From: Strobilurus pachycystidiatus
Taxonomy: Eukaryota; Basidiomycota; Agaricomycetes; Agaricales; Physalacriaceae
Direction: 5' to 3'
NCBI GenBank assembly: GCA_019915135.1
Contig: JAHLMK010000006.1
Location: 372,001 to 436,000 of the forward strand
DNA: 64,000 nt
Shown: one piece after another, positions 20,841 through 33,850 of the stretch
How the letters are laid out: each line of letters begins with the position of its first letter
Numbering within the stretch: the stretch's first letter is position 1
The notes under the pieces: generated by a model
The model's database searches: none
What the model saw: the letters and a program-made list of their open reading frames with translations, nothing else
Told to the model about the DNA's origin: nothing
Translations under genes and position numbers: made by a program

Positions 20841-21187
20841 TATATAAGGGAGGGGTACTTCGGTAAGTCAACATTATCCGCCTTCCCCACTTCGCCTCTC
20901 ACACAAGGATTTCAGCATATCTCGACTATCTATTATCTTATTTACACTCTACTTGAATACCTTCCTTCACGATGCTTAACTTACCCCCCTTGCCACAACA
21001 CTTTTCTCAACGTGGATTTCGGCGCATTTGGTATGCTCTACTTTCTTTTCAATTGTCCTTCCTTTCCTTTGTATTGTTTGTAGCCTTGACACTACTGCTA
21101 TCAAGCTCGTGCACTTATAACTCTGGGCTTCGTTGTTTTCTTCTAACATTGTCTTACTCGTTCCAAAACTGCTAACACGCCTCACAG
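20841..21187 (+). ncRNA. TATA-driven spliced transcript candidate, unit B
   Basis: TATATAAG is at 20841-20848 and the ATG at 20972. The intron at 21031-21187 (GTATGC ... CTAACACGCCTCACAG) again creates a TGA on splicing after a 19-residue frame, here starting MLNLPPLPQH. This copy differs from units A and C at many bases while keeping the TATA box, splice sites, frame length and junction stop. Confidence 0.4.
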
Positions 21188-21269
21188 AAACTCACCTTAC
21201 CTCAAGACTTCACCGGGCTCAGGACTTCTTATCAATGGCCTCAATAGTGACTCAAGACCTCCGGTCAAG

Positions 21270-23197
21270 GAATGTTTGACTTCGCGAGTCTCAAGTCAAG
21301 GTTAGTTTCATTGATCTCCCGCCATCGTTGCTTATTCTCTTACCACGACCATCATAGGCCGTCTGCACTCAACGACTACATCTCTGGCGACGGCAACCAC
21401 CCACAACGACAACCATCATCCGGGCCAACGACTTGTCACAGTCAATTTGACCTGATATCACGAGTGCCGCTCGCGGCAACACCGAATCCAACATGGAAGA
21501 CCCAGTAAGTAGAAAAACGTCAAATCTACTGCCACCCCAAAATTGAGATGTTGTCTAGCACGTCGCCGCTTCTATCGCCACTTCACACAACGACGCGTTG
21601 CACTCCCGCATGGACTACTCGCGACTCACTGTGACCCCATTGCGCGCATCGCGCCCGCTGGAGCCCGCCGACGTCAGGAGCGCATTCGGGTAGGGGCGGC
21701 GGGATTTCGGTTGACATCCGCGGGGCACCTGGAGCTATGCGTAGAATTTCTGTAGACGAATGCTTCCTCCGAATTGCGGGCCAAACGGCGTCGCACAGCG
21801 CTCTCAGTACGTCGTCCAGCTTTGACCATTTTTTTTGATTGTCTAGAATTCTATATACAGACGACGACGCGCCCAACAGACGACGGATTTTTCCTCTAGG
21901 ACACCAAGCAATCGATTTTTCACACCGGATAGGATGATTGCCTCGCTGGAAGCGGTTTATGGTTGCGGGCGGGGGTATGGTCGGGGCGGCGGGATGTCAG
22001 GCGGTTAGGATAGGGCGACTAGTGGCATGAGCACGAGATGTTGGCAAAGATACGGCATCAGAGTACGGGACAGATTGGCGCGCTGTAGCGCTCAAGGTAA
22101 GCCGCCGCCGTTTCCGTCCATTTTGATATTCTGAATGATGTAGATCCGACGCTTTCAGGACCCGAACCACGATGACTACACCACACAGTGTACTCAACGT
22201 GCCGATTTCGATAGCGGGCGCGGCGTTCAGTGCCGCTAGCCTTGCGCCGGATGCCCAACTCTGTCAGGAGCGGGATCTTGGCCGAGCGGCGCAACTTTGA
22301 CCTGGGGACAGCGAGTTGTCTATCTAGGGCTCACTTATACGTGCTAGGAGGGTATTTGCGCAGTCTTGGACAATGCGCCTCCGTCTACGACGAACGGTAA
22401 GTCATTGATCATTCGGGCAGTTTGTAAATGTACTAATTTCAAACCAAGGCTCGTGATTCACCTACCTGTCGACCTCAGCACGAGCAATGGCGACTCTGGG
22501 GCTTGTACGATGGGTGTTTGGCGCCCGCCGCCTTTGGCCATCTTGCACGACCGATATGTGGCGCATGCAGACCACTAAGCGAGGACGCAGGAATACGGCC
22601 CGCCGTTCAGCCATCTTTGACGGCGGTGTACGTGATGCATGTTCAGAGCTCTAAATGTCCAGTTGGGCGCTGTGTGTAGCCGACGCTGGTCATGCCCGCC
22701 TCACCTGGATCTTCGACCACCAACCCACGTCACTGAACTCTCTCTGAGCCGGCGCGCCTCGGATCGCTCTCTGCCGTGTACGCGACCTGCTCGGACGCCG
22801 TCGTAATGCGTCTCCGATGAATGGGAGATTATCGTCAAATTTACTGCAAGCTTTGACTCTGGTGTATGTCCGTCCCTGAGTACTGCTGGCATGGGATGCC
22901 TGTTACTCTCATTCTGCTGAGTATTCTCTGTTGCTATTCGAACATCTGAGTCTTTGTCTCATGCTTTCGTTTAGGTCTCGTCAATTGTTCGGACATATGT
23001 CGTTATTTACACAGCCTATTATATTTCACTGACTTCCATGTACATCGAGTCTTGAATGTTATTCTTAGACGTACTGTCTTCAGATACGCCTGAAAGCACA
23101 CGGCTGACACGGACTCTTGCATTTCTGACACGGAGTCGGAGTTGGCGGGGAACGAGGACAACGAATTGAGGTCCAGTTGTAAAACGTATTCTCTACC
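21270..23197. other. Multi-exon-like spacer, unit B
   Basis: Short intron-like gaps with good sites (21810-21861, GTACGT to ATATACAG; 22099-22143, GTAAGC to GATGTAG; 22390-22448, GTAAGT to AAACCAAG) separate exon-like stretches. One of these, after the last intron, reads CRPQHEQWRLWGLYDGC and then RPICGACRPLSEDAG, a Cys/His pattern. Stops and frame breaks prevent a full model. The same sequence with scattered substitutions is at 31930-33850. It is absent from unit A beyond the first 600 bp. Confidence 0.35.
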
Positions 23198-24094
23198 ATG
23201 AGTCAAACTCAAAAAAAGGCAAGTGCCCGGTCATTTCTAGCTGCATACCTTTACTAAGCCGTTGTTCCCTAGATTGTCTTCTCTTGTGTCCGAGAACGAG
23301 ACTTCTCGCAATGGAACGGCCGTGATCATGGCGATGATACGAGCAACGGATGCGCGTGTGGGATCAACGGTGTGTTTGCTCACTCATGATTTGAGCCATG
23401 TACTGACACTTTTGTTTGACACCAAGCTGTGATCGCGATGCCTTGTTATACTCATTGCACGTTCATCTCCCTTCTAACATCGAACCGTCATTCTGATCTA
23501 GGATCCAGGACATCACTCGATTCTTCCATGAAGACCGCTACAACTGGTATGTTTCGACTAGACTATTTGTATCAAACCTTTCCACTTTGTGCGCTCATTT
23601 AGCCGTTCGAAAGTGTACTGACGATCAACTGGAGAGCGTTCAAAGGGTAAGCACATCATTTCTAATCGCGTTTCTTTACCATTGAATGCCTGTTCTTAAA
23701 GAGTCAGATACACTCGTCGGTGCATTGCCGACGATGCGTCCAATATGACAACCGTTCCTTTCTCCGAAGCACGCTCGGATCCCTTTCACATTGAGTGACC
23801 CATTATTTGCACTACCAACTGTGCTCGCTGGGTCTTGGTGTTTGGTACGTTGGATGATATATAATTTATTGACTCTCACCCGACTGCGTAGCTTCCCTGG
23901 CACGTTGGCTTCAATGTGCTGTGCTCACACTGACGAGCCAGTTCTCGGTGAGTTGGATGATTCTTTGTTGAGGCTGGACTTTGTTAACACACTGTTTTTT
24001 TAATCCAGAGATCGTTTGTCGATGGTGCGCCCAATATTACGGCGTGCTATTTCTCCCCGACGTTCCATTCCACAATGGATGTCGCGTTGCCTGA
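23198..24094 (+). pseudogene. Cys-rich multi-exon gene remnant, unit B
   Basis: A start MSQTQKK is followed by a GC-AG intron (AAG|GCAAGT, 23219-23272) and an exon at 23273-23369 ending GCACGIN. Further short exons give VHCRRCVQYDNRSF and, after another good intron, EIVCRWCAQYYGVLF up to a stop at 24094. CxxC pairs recur, as in a small zinc-binding module. Two alternative splice chains are possible and each meets a stop near 23795, so either the model is incomplete or the gene is dead. A copy lies at 33851-34747. The product is not recognised. Confidence 0.35.
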
Positions 24095-24358
24095 ACGATC
24101 TCTCTGACCACCAAATGTGCGCTGCGTGTCAGAAAAAGCAGGTTTTCGTGTCGGTTTACTTGGCCAATTGTTAGTACTTGTCAAAAGGGTCGAATTGTGA
24201 GTGTGTTAGTGTACATGTAAGACGCGAGCAGAGACCCCTTGGAGTAAGTCTGCAGTGCGGCGCTGGCGCCTGCATACTTGCTTCGTACTGTAGGCACGTC
24301 GTACGCCGACGCGTTGAACTCTTCCGGCGACCACAGCTGCGCAATCGTTGTCAAGAGA

Positions 24359-24985
24359 ATGAGTAAAGCACGAAACTCAACGCACCCTCGGACGACGGCA
24401 GAACAAAATGGTTATCACGCCCGGCTATCACAGGGCGTCGTCGAGCGTCTCCGCGCCCAGCCCGAGGTGGAGTACATCGAGGTCGACCAGGTGGTGATGG
24501 ACCTCTGGGAGTTCCCTGAACCCGAGGGTGTCGATGTGTACTCCATTGAGCTCGTCAGGATCATCCAGTCTCACGGATGTGCCCCTTGGGGCGAGACCAT
24601 CTGGAACGACGACGACGAGCCTGAGGGCTGTCGCTCTGAAAGGGGCTTTGCCAGTGTCGTGCACAAGTCTGTTGATAAAGATGATGGTGTCCCGGATATG
24701 CACCCAGTTGACGATGAGGAGGTGGAGTGGGAGGACGTTGGTGAGGCTGAGGCTGAAATGCCGGTCAGCTACGTTGCCAGCTTCTTTATGCCGGTCTACA
24801 GCTCGAATAGCAATGGCACTGGATCCATGGCCGACCTCGTCGGTGCTGTCTCCTACGTCGTTTCTGTTGCCGCTTCGAGGGCTGCCCAGGACTCTGTCGT
24901 CCGCATGTCCCTTGGTGGTGGCAGGTCTCCTTCTCTTGACCTTGCCATCAGCCGTGCGGTGGAAGCTGGTCTGACTTTCCTATGA
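24359..24985 (+). pseudogene. Dead subtilase, I9 remnant plus truncated catalytic region (copy C+)
   Basis: The frame begins at MSKARNSTHPR, sequence foreign to the subtilase, and joins the I9 domain at GYHARLSQGVVERLR. The signal peptide and the first half of I9 are gone. It then runs without a stop to VEAGLTFL. Asp and His motifs are destroyed as in copy 1+. Relative to copy 1+ it carries an amino-acid replacement (FASVV for FARVV) and lacks the insertion that brings the TGA. A 208-residue intracellular inhibitor-like product is possible but unsupported. Confidence 0.65.
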
Positions 24986-25631
24986 AGTGTTACTTGTGTG
25001 GAAGTATTATTTGTGCGTGAGTAGACAGTACATGGTATGGGCTACAGTATTCACTGAACGGTATAGTATGTAGGTTCATGCCGATTCCAGAGAATTCAAT
25101 TGATGATATCAAGTCGTCAAGGTATGGTATGGAATACAGTAGTTACTAAATGGTATAGTGTGTAAGTTCAAGTCGTTTGTAGAAAATTCAGATAATGAAA
25201 TCGAATCGTCAAGTTCCCGCCCCCGTCTAATCCTCATTATTCTTGATCCGTCTATAGAACTGGAAGGTTGATAGCGTGATCGCCGACACACAATGAGGAT
25301 ATCAAAGTGCTCAGAACAAAATGGTGCGAATAGCGAGGACGGCATCGCGTATCCGTAGCGGTAAATGTGGGCAAGGTCTCGGACGAGCAAACGGCTCTAT
25401 TACCTGCAAGTACAAGATATTCGTAAGTACTACGAATACTTACTCGACGCACCCTCAGACGACCGGCAGCCACGCGATTCTCATGCTCCTCACAGCTAGA
25501 GGATAATATCATCCTCGGTTTGACAAAACTACTAGATTACATTGAAAGAGCGAGATCATAACGTCATATAGTACAAAGATGTAACCAACTATAGATATGT
25601 GTATGCAGACAGTCCATGTACCTCTATCCAA
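24986..25631. repeat. Convergent intergenic spacer, copy C
   Basis: Near-identical to the other three spacers; no gene seen. Confidence 0.6.
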
Positions 25632-27227
25632 TCATGCACTTGTCGCGTTGTTGAAGATCAACAAGTTCGGCGACGCGGCGTCAAGATCATTGAGCGCGCC
25701 CTTGGTGGCAAGACCAAGCAGGGCTAGCTTCAACTGCGCGGTCGTGAGGGTCTTGGGCTTGCCAGGGACGGGCGCAAACACCTGAGGCGCGGGCAGGAAA
25801 GATGTGATCCAGCGAGGAAGCACGGCCTGCGCGAGCTCGTAAATCGACAATGCCTTCTGGCTCTCGAGAGCGAGGGGAACAAAGTCCTTGGAGATGGTAG
25901 GGTCGAACGTGGCATGGGGGTAGATGGAAAGGAGGTACGCCAAGAGACCGGCAACGTGGGGAGAGGCCATGGAAGTACCGGACAGGACGGCAACGGCGTT
26001 GGGGGAGCCCTTGTAGGTGGACTGGATGTTCAAGCCGGGACCGAAGACGTCCACGCATTTGCCGATGTTGGAGAAGTAGGCACGGTCGTCGGAGAGGGTG
26101 GAGGCACCGACGGTGACGGCCTTCTCAGCGGAAGCGGGAGAGTAGTTGCAGGCGTCCTTGTTGTCGTTACCTAGACAAAAGTTAGCGAAGAGAACGTCGA
26201 CTTGGAGCACAAACTTACCAGCAGCAACGGCAAAGTGCAGACCGGATTCGACAGCACGGTTGACGGCAAGGTCGAGGGAAGGAGACTTGCCGCCACCGAG
26301 GGACATGTTCGCAACGGAGCCCTTGTGCTTTGTCTTTCCGGTTGCCTTGAACTCAGCCTCTGCGGCGGCAGCCTTCGCAGCGGCAGCGGAGGCGGCATAG
26401 GAGACACCACCGACGACGTCGGACATGGAACCACTCCCATTCGAGCCGAGGACCTTCACAGCGATGAGGTTGGCAGCCTTGGCGACACCGAATCTGGAAC
26501 CGGCAATGGTACCTGCGCAGTGAGAACCGTGACCGTTGCCGTCCTCATCGACGTCGTTCGGGATGGTCTTGCCCCAAGTCGCACGGCCCTCGAAGTCGAC
26601 GTGCTCAATGTTGATGCCGGTGTCAACGACGTACACGTCGACACCCTCGCCTCCCTCTGACGCGTAGAGATACTTGGTGAATGTGCCGAAGGACAGCTTG
26701 GGCCGGTGGGCGACACGAGCGAGACCCTGTGCGTGAACGACCAGTCAGATATACACGTCACACGAACAGCAAGGGCCAATGACTCACCCAAGGAGCGCCC
26801 TTCTGCTGGGAAATGTCGTCCGAAACCTCGTGAACGGCGAACTCAGTGGTCTTCACCACCTGGTCAACCTCGATGTACTCGACCTCCGGCTGCGCGCGGA
26901 GGCGCTCGACGGTGCCCTGTGATAGCCGGGCGTGATAACCGTTGATGTGCTGGTATACCTGCTGTAACCCAGACGCCACCTCTGCGACAAGGGGCTCCTC
27001 GCAACAAGAGTGGTAAAGGTCGACATGGTGGTTAGGATGGAAACAGGAGCTGGACGAATTCGGATGACAACGCGGCTATGTGAGAGTACGCGTCGTGCGG
27101 CTGCTTCTGTTCTCTGCTTCGCGGCTCCACCTCACGGCTTCTCTTCACGTCGCGTCCTCCTCACGCCGCGCTCCTCCCTCCCTTGGTCATTGGCGTGGAC
27201 ATCCCTCGATTCGGTGCGGGGTGGCAT
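25632..27227 (-). CDS. Proteinase K-like S8 subtilase, copy C (leader exon lost)
   Basis: Exon 3 is 26170-25632 and exon 2 is 26726-26219, both intact with the full catalytic set and no amino-acid difference from copies A, B and D. Silent changes unique to this copy include CCT for CCG, TCT for TCG, CTT for CTC and AAC for AAT. The shared 214-bp deletion removes the signal peptide. The proposed replacement exon is 27227-27165, joined in phase to 27075-26788. Its upstream region is base-for-base the same as copy B over long stretches, showing that C and B split very recently. Start codon use remains unproven. Confidence 0.65.
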
Positions 27228-27432
27228 CTGCGTCGTCTTGCAAGGTGCTGGGGTGGTTTGGCGGCGGCGTTGGCGTGTTGGCGTGGGTGCAGTCGCCGTG
27301 GTGGTGTTGGGAGAAAACAATTCGCTACCCCGGGTGTTCCTCGCCCAATCCGGCTCCCTCCCTTGATCTCTGTCCTCACGTTCGCAAGTGGCCTCAAACG
27401 ACTCGTATTCACTTTCTACGTATTCTACTACT

Positions 27433-27440
27433 CTTATATA
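27433..27440 (-). promoter_or_regulatory. TATA box upstream of subtilase copy C
   Basis: TATATAAG on the minus strand, as in copies A and B. Confidence 0.45.
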
Positions 27441-28189
27441 AGCCGTTGTGGCCTCTGGATCGCTCTCCCCTCTGCTCGAGACAAGCCCGCAAAAAAAATG
27501 GCCATGGTTTCCCCTCCCAGCCGGGACGTGGCTTTCAGAAAAAAAAATCAAGTCCCACCCCGAAGAGTGGGACTCGGAAATGTGTTTAGCTGGAAAGGTC
27601 AGTAACCAAATCTCGTCTACAAGGTAAGCTAATTCCGTTACCTTCTATTCTGGTGACTTGCCCACCGATGCTGATTCGTCGGTCTCATTTACAAAGGTGA
27701 GCTTATTACATTTGCTCGAACGCGCTGCCATTCGTTAGGCGCCCGTTACCAGATCCGTCATCCGTCATGCAAGTCAGAATTCACGTACCTGCGGATCGCG
27801 CTCTTACGATTCGTTGCCTCGCGACATTCCTCGGCTCCTCGCAAAGGTAAGTAATGCGGTTTCAGTTGGCTTGTTTAGGTTGAGCTGATGAAAATTTGAC
27901 TACATGTGCACTCACTGGCTTTCGATCCTTTGTTCCGGCGTGTTGACGCGTTCCTTTGCTCCACGCGTTCCTTGACTCGATGGCCAAGACGGGGCGTTTC
28001 GATTGCCGAACATCCTACCCGAAATGTGCAAGGCAAGTTCAATGTTGACGTTCACGGAGATGACTATCTAGCAACTTACCAGGATAGCGTTACGTCGATT
28101 CAGCGTGCTCAGGGTCTCGATCTGCCTAGGAACAAGGTCAGTCTAAGTCTTTGCTAGACATGTGAACTGACTATAGCCAAGGCCACAAT

Positions 28190-29890
28190 GGCCGCGGGAC
28201 TCGCCTCGCCGGCGGGCGTCGTCCTTGCCAAAGTCACTAAAGGCAACTCACGGTTCATTTCAGTCGGTCCGCGTGGCGTCGAGAAGTCGTGTCGAGGAAT
28301 TTTCAGACACTGGAGATCTGGGACAAAGGTCAATAAGTGCTACAGACATAAGGCATGATGGACTCACTGAAGATGTTCCATAGCAGAATGGGACGTCAGC
28401 CTTCCGAGCCGTGTAGCCGTGAGTTCGCCTCGCCGGCGGGGCGTCTGCGTCCGGAGATTTTTGGAAAGTTTTGGCTGTAAAAGTCATCGGGAAACAAGTT
28501 GAATTGACAACAATCCCTATAGCTCACCAGACATGTTTGGCAGTCTGCGCGGCGTCAATGCACTGCCCCAACGTGGCGGAAGCTGAGAGCAGCGTGAGCA
28601 AGGTCCCGAGAACATGAGAAGGAAGAACATACCTCAAAATCTATCACAGCCGGTGGTGGGACAGCAAATCGCAGCTGTTGTCGACGTGGAAGATCCGGAG
28701 CGTATATCCGTCACGTCGCCTTGCCGGCGGGGCGTCCAATTTCAGCGAATTTCGGAAAATTTCAACTGTAACAGTCGTCAGGGAGCAAGTCTAAGTAAGA
28801 ACAATTCTGATAGCTCACCAGGTATTTGTTGCGGTCTGCGCGGCGTCGATACGCTGTCTCGAGGCAATTCTGGGCACAGGATATGTGTTAGAGGCTGGGA
28901 ACAACATCAGTGGGATGCGGACATCTTAGAACGACAAGCGCGTACCTCTGGACACCGACGTTAAACAGAGGGAGAGCAGCGCGTAGCTGCTGTCCAGTTC
29001 GGGCTTTCTGACCGTCTGACCGTGACGTCGCCTCGCCGGCGGGGCGTCTGGGTCCAGCGATTTTCGGGATTTTCCGCTCTGAAAAGTCGTCAGAAAGTGA
29101 ACGTAGATCAAAACACTTTCAAAAACTCACCATCCATGCGAGGCCGTCCGCCCGGCGTCGATACAACGCCTTCAGACACCGGAAGTATTCGGGGACGATG
29201 CAGAGGAAGACGGAGAGTGTGGCGCAATAATGCGCTGGTGGTTAACAGGTCCTGGGGGCCGTGAGCTGCGAGAGATGAGTCAGAACATTCTTGATAAGCA
29301 TGTACAATTAACTCACAGGTACACACGAATGAGCTCTTCGACCCCATTCGCAATCCGGGACCGCAGTGTGGCGGCTGCTGTCTACGCGTATCTTGCCGGA
29401 CCTTGGAGCGCGGGGGTTCGCCTCGCCGGCGAGGCGTCAACCTCAGGAACTTTGAGGTAAAAACACCCTGAAAAGTCGTCAGTCAACCTCAAAATGCTTA
29501 CCAAATGTGGCGAAAGTTGAAGTCACCGGTAGGAGTACCAGGGCCCTGTGAAAATTGCTATGGTGCTCGAAACATGATCAACACGCTGAAAGCAATGAAT
29601 GAGCTCAAAAGTACGTTGAAGAAGGAGGAAATGGACTTACGAGGACGGTGGGGTATGACCGAAAGCAGTGCCGGCAAATGCCGGGATTTCTTGTTCTTCG
29701 TCCTCGTAAACGACGACGACGTGGCACCCCGACGGCAGCCAATTTCGAGGACTCATTGTACTTGACGACACGTCCTGGCACTTGGAGAACGCGCAAAATG
29801 TCTACAGGAAGCGTCAGGGAACAGCATAGAAGGCGTTGACGGAGGAGACACTTACCAACGACGACGACGGTGAGAGTCAGAATGTCTTTG
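28190..29890 (-). repeat. Array of paired small exons, unit C
   Basis: Virtually identical to 17540-19240. The only difference I noticed is one base near 29190 (ATTCGGGG for ATTTGGGG). Confidence 0.45.
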
Positions 29891-30606
29891 TACTTGGCAG
29901 TACTGGTGTATGACTGGAAGGACGGTGGGATGGAGGGCGGGAAGGATGAAGAGAAGCAGAAGGCGACGGTATTTATGAGCTTGGTTGATGGTGGTGAGAG
30001 GAAAAGGAGGGTGGGAACTTTCATCTCATCCAGGTCCCTTGCAACAACATCACAACCGGTCCCACTAATCTGCAACAGTAAGCGGATCAGTACCTCCGCG
30101 GCTCCGCCCGGCTCTTGATTCCAAAGGGGGCACACTGTTGTTATCACAACATTGGGCGTGCTTTGGAATAGAGAGACGGGAGGGCCGCAATGATGAGAAT
30201 CACAGAGCTGGGCAAGGCTTTTGACTTTGATGAGGAGGAGCTTGTGACAATAGGTAAGATTGGTGAGAGCAACACTGAGCTTGAGCAATTCAGAATATAT
30301 GAGAGCTTTGAGGATTTGATGCGAGACTTGGACGCGGTGACAGTGAATTTTGAACGGACATGTTGAGGTGATTCAGACTACAAATAGGATGCAAGTAAAG
30401 CGTTGGCAAATCTATCATGGCGGCAAACACGGGCGTGGCAAAAAAGTAGAATGTGGAATGTGGTGTCCGACGAGAATTGAACAGTCAGGCTGACAAAAAC
30501 AACGGGACGCCGAGACGCGCGAAGCCACTCAGGCAAAAGCACATAAGACGTGTGAGGGGCAGCGTGACATATCAGGGTTCATGTCGCGTTTGGCGTGCAA
30601 TATTAT

Positions 30607-30882
30607 CATCATCCGTTGGAGAGTTCTTTCTTTGGAGCAAACACAAGAGTCATCACCTGAAAAGGCTTCATTAGCTAGCAGACTAATGTCAGTACATACC
30701 GCATTGTGCCGAGCCCGTAACCTCACTAATACACGTCTCGTCACCACCGCCTCAGTTCCTACTTTCAAGCACCTGGGAGCGCCCAGAACATTCATCAGAA
30801 CGGTCCCGGATCCATCCCTGAAGGCGCCAAGTGAATGACAAAGTCTCATGGTCCGAATCAGGAAGAAAGTTACCAAGTTCAT
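30607..30882 (-). CDS. Possible small two-exon gene, unit C
   Basis: Same structure as 19957-20232, with one further change near the start (RTMRLC). Coding status unsure. Confidence 0.2.
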
Positions 30883-31108
30883 TCGCGCGTTGCTTGCGCT
30901 ACACGACCTCTCTCCCTCCGTCGTTTTGCACGGCTGTAGATGCTAAAAATCCAGTAGGATTGCGTCCAAAAATCAAAATGTTCGGAGAAGGTGGAGGTAA
31001 GAAATCAAGATCGTGAGCCAGGATGTTTGGGATAAGGCTGTGCACGTGCTATGACGCATACGTGCTTGTTCTCCTTCTCCCACCACCTCTCGCGCTCTCT
31101 TGCTCACT

Positions 31109-31127
31109 GTGCGCGCAAAGCGCGCAC
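31109..31127. repeat. Perfect 8-bp GC-rich hairpin, unit C
   Basis: Identical to the copies in units A and B. Confidence 0.6.
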
Positions 31128-31490
31128 CTCCGGCCTTGGTGTGCCTTTCCGGTGCCTTACCGACTCTCGACGACTCTCTACCTTGCTCGCTCCCTCCCAA
31201 TCTACATACAAAAGTTATGTCTATCGCTCCGGATTGCTCGACCGGACTCGACGCGCACCGGGGGACGACCTTCCACTGGCCAAATCGCTCGAACCTACTT
31301 TTGGATGACGAATCATGACTACGCATCATTGCCTGGGCGCGTACGAATCCTTGCGGCGTCGGCAAACCACTGGAATGGATTCGATGTGATTGGTCTTCTC
31401 GGATGTCTTGAGGCCCACGGGCGGCTATCTCGGTGGATCAATGGTCAGGATGATTGCGTAGATGTCCGCTCTGATGCGGGTAGGTTTTGG

Positions 31491-31843
31491 TATATAAGGG
31501 AGGGGGTTTCGGTAAGTCGACATTATCCGCCTTCCCCACTTTGTCTCTCACACAAGGATTTCAGCATATTTTGACCATCTACCACCTTAATCACATTCCA
31601 CTTGACTGTCCCCCTCGACGATGCTTGATTCTCCACCCTCGCCGCAACACTTTTCTCAACTTGGATTCCGGCGCATTTGGTATGCTCTACTTTCTTTCTT
31701 GTTACCTGTCCTTTCTTCCATTTATACTGTTCGTGACCTTGAACCTACTTCTCTCAAGCTTGTGCGTCTACAGCTTTGGGCTTCTTCGCTGTTCTCTTCT
31801 CACATCGTCTTATTCGTTCCGAAACTGCTAACACGCCTCACAG
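31491..31843 (+). ncRNA. TATA-driven spliced transcript candidate, unit C
   Basis: TATATAAG is at 31491-31498, the ATG at 31621 and the intron at 31680-31843. Splicing again gives a 19-residue frame ended by a junction TGA. The sequence follows unit A (MLDSPPSPQH), not unit B, although the flanks follow unit B. Confidence 0.4.
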
Positions 31844-31929
31844 AAACTCACCTTACCTCAAGACTTCACCGGGCTCAGGACTTCTTACCAATGGCCTCAA
31901 TAGTGCCTCAAGACTACCGGTCAAGTAAC

Positions 31930-33850
31930 AGTTGACTGCCCAAGTCTCCAGTCAAGGTGGGTTTCTTTTATTCCCCGCGATCGTTGCTTATTCTCTTACC
32001 ACGACCATCATAGGCCGTCTGCACTTAGCGACTACATTTCTGGCGACGGTGACCACGCACAACGACACCCATCATTCCGGTCAACGATTTGTCACAGTCA
32101 ATGTGATTCGATATCACGAGCGCCGCTCGCGGCGACACCGAATTCAACATGGAGGCCGCCAGTAGAATAACGTCAATTCTACTGCCGCCCCGAACTCGAT
32201 ATATGTTCTAGCACGTTGCCGCTTCTATCGCCACTTCACACAACGACGCGTTGCACTCCCGCGTGGACTACTCGCGACTCACTGTGACCCCATTGCGCGT
32301 ATCGCGCCCGCTGGAGCCCGCCGACGTCAGGAGCGCATTCGGGTAGGGGCGGCGGGATTTCGGTTGACATCCGCGGGGCACCTGGAGCTATGCGTAGAAT
32401 TTCTGTAGACGAATGCTTCCTCCGAATTGCGGGCCAAACGGCGTCGCACAGCGCTCTCCGTACGTCGTCCAGCTTTGACCATTTTTTTTGATTGTCTACA
32501 ATTCTATATACAGACGACGACGCGCCCAACAGACGACGGATTTTTCCTCTAGGACACCAAGCAATTGATTTTCCACACCGGATAGGATGATTGCCTCGCT
32601 GGAAGCGGTTTATGGTTGCGGGCGGGGGTATGGTCGGGGTGGCGGGATGTCAGGCGGTTAGGATAGGGCGACTAGTGGCATGAGCACGAGATGTTGGCAA
32701 AGATACGGCATCAGAGTATGGGACAGATTGGCGCGCTGTAGCGCTCAAGGTAAGCCGCCGCCGTTTCCGTCCATTTTGATATTCTGAATGATGTAGATCC
32801 GACGCTTTCAGGACCCAAACCACGATGACTACACCACGCAGTGTACTCAACGTGCCGATTTCGATAGCGGGCGCGGCGTTCAGTGCCGCTAGCCTTGCGC
32901 CGGATGCCCAACTCTGTCAGGAGCGGGATCTTGGCCGAGCGGCGCAACTTTGACCTGGGGACAGCGAGTTGTCTATCTAGGGCTCACTTATACGTGCTAG
33001 GAGTGTATTTGCGCAGTCTTGGACAATGCGCCTCCGTCTACGACGAACGGTAAGCCATTGATCATTCGGGCAGTTTGTAAATGTACTAATTTCAAACCAA
33101 GGCTCGTTATTCACCTACCTGTCGACCTCAGCACAAGCAATGGCGACTCTGGGGCTTGTACGATGGGTGTTTGGCGCCCGCCGCCTTTGGCCATCTTGCG
33201 CGACCGATATGTGGCGCATGCAGACCACTAAGCGAGGACGCAGGAATACGGCCCGCCGTCCAGCCATCTTTGACGGCGGTGTAAGTGATGCATGTTCAGA
33301 GCTCTAAATGTCCAGTTGGGCGCTGTGTGTAGCCGACGCTGGTCATGCCCGCCTCACCTGGATCTTCGACCACCAACCCACGTCACTGAACTCTCTCTGA
33401 GCCGGCGCGCCTCGGATCGCTCTCTGCCGTGTACGCGACCTGCTCGGACGCCGTTGTAATGCGTCTCCGATGAATGGGAGATTATCGTCAAATTTACTGC
33501 AAGCTTTGACTCTGGTGTATGTCCGTCCCTGAGTACTGCTGGCATGGAATGCCTGTTACTCTCATTCTGCTGAGTATTCTCTGTTGCTATCCGAACATCT
33601 GAGTCTTTGTCTCATGCTTTCGTTTAGGTCTCGTCAATTGTTCGGACATATGTCGTTATTTACACAGCCTATTATATTTCACTGACTTCCATGTACATTG
33701 AGTCTTGAATGTTATTCTTAGACGTACTGTCTTCATATACGCCTGAAAGCACACGGCTGACACGGACTCTTGCATTTCTGACACGGAGTCGGAGTTGGCG
33801 GGGAACGAGGACAACGAATTGAGGTCCAGTTGTAAAACGTATTCTCTACC
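31930..33850. other. Multi-exon-like spacer, unit C
   Basis: Counterpart of 21270-23197, with the same intron-like gaps and scattered substitutions. The first 280 bp differ more. No complete gene. Confidence 0.35.
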
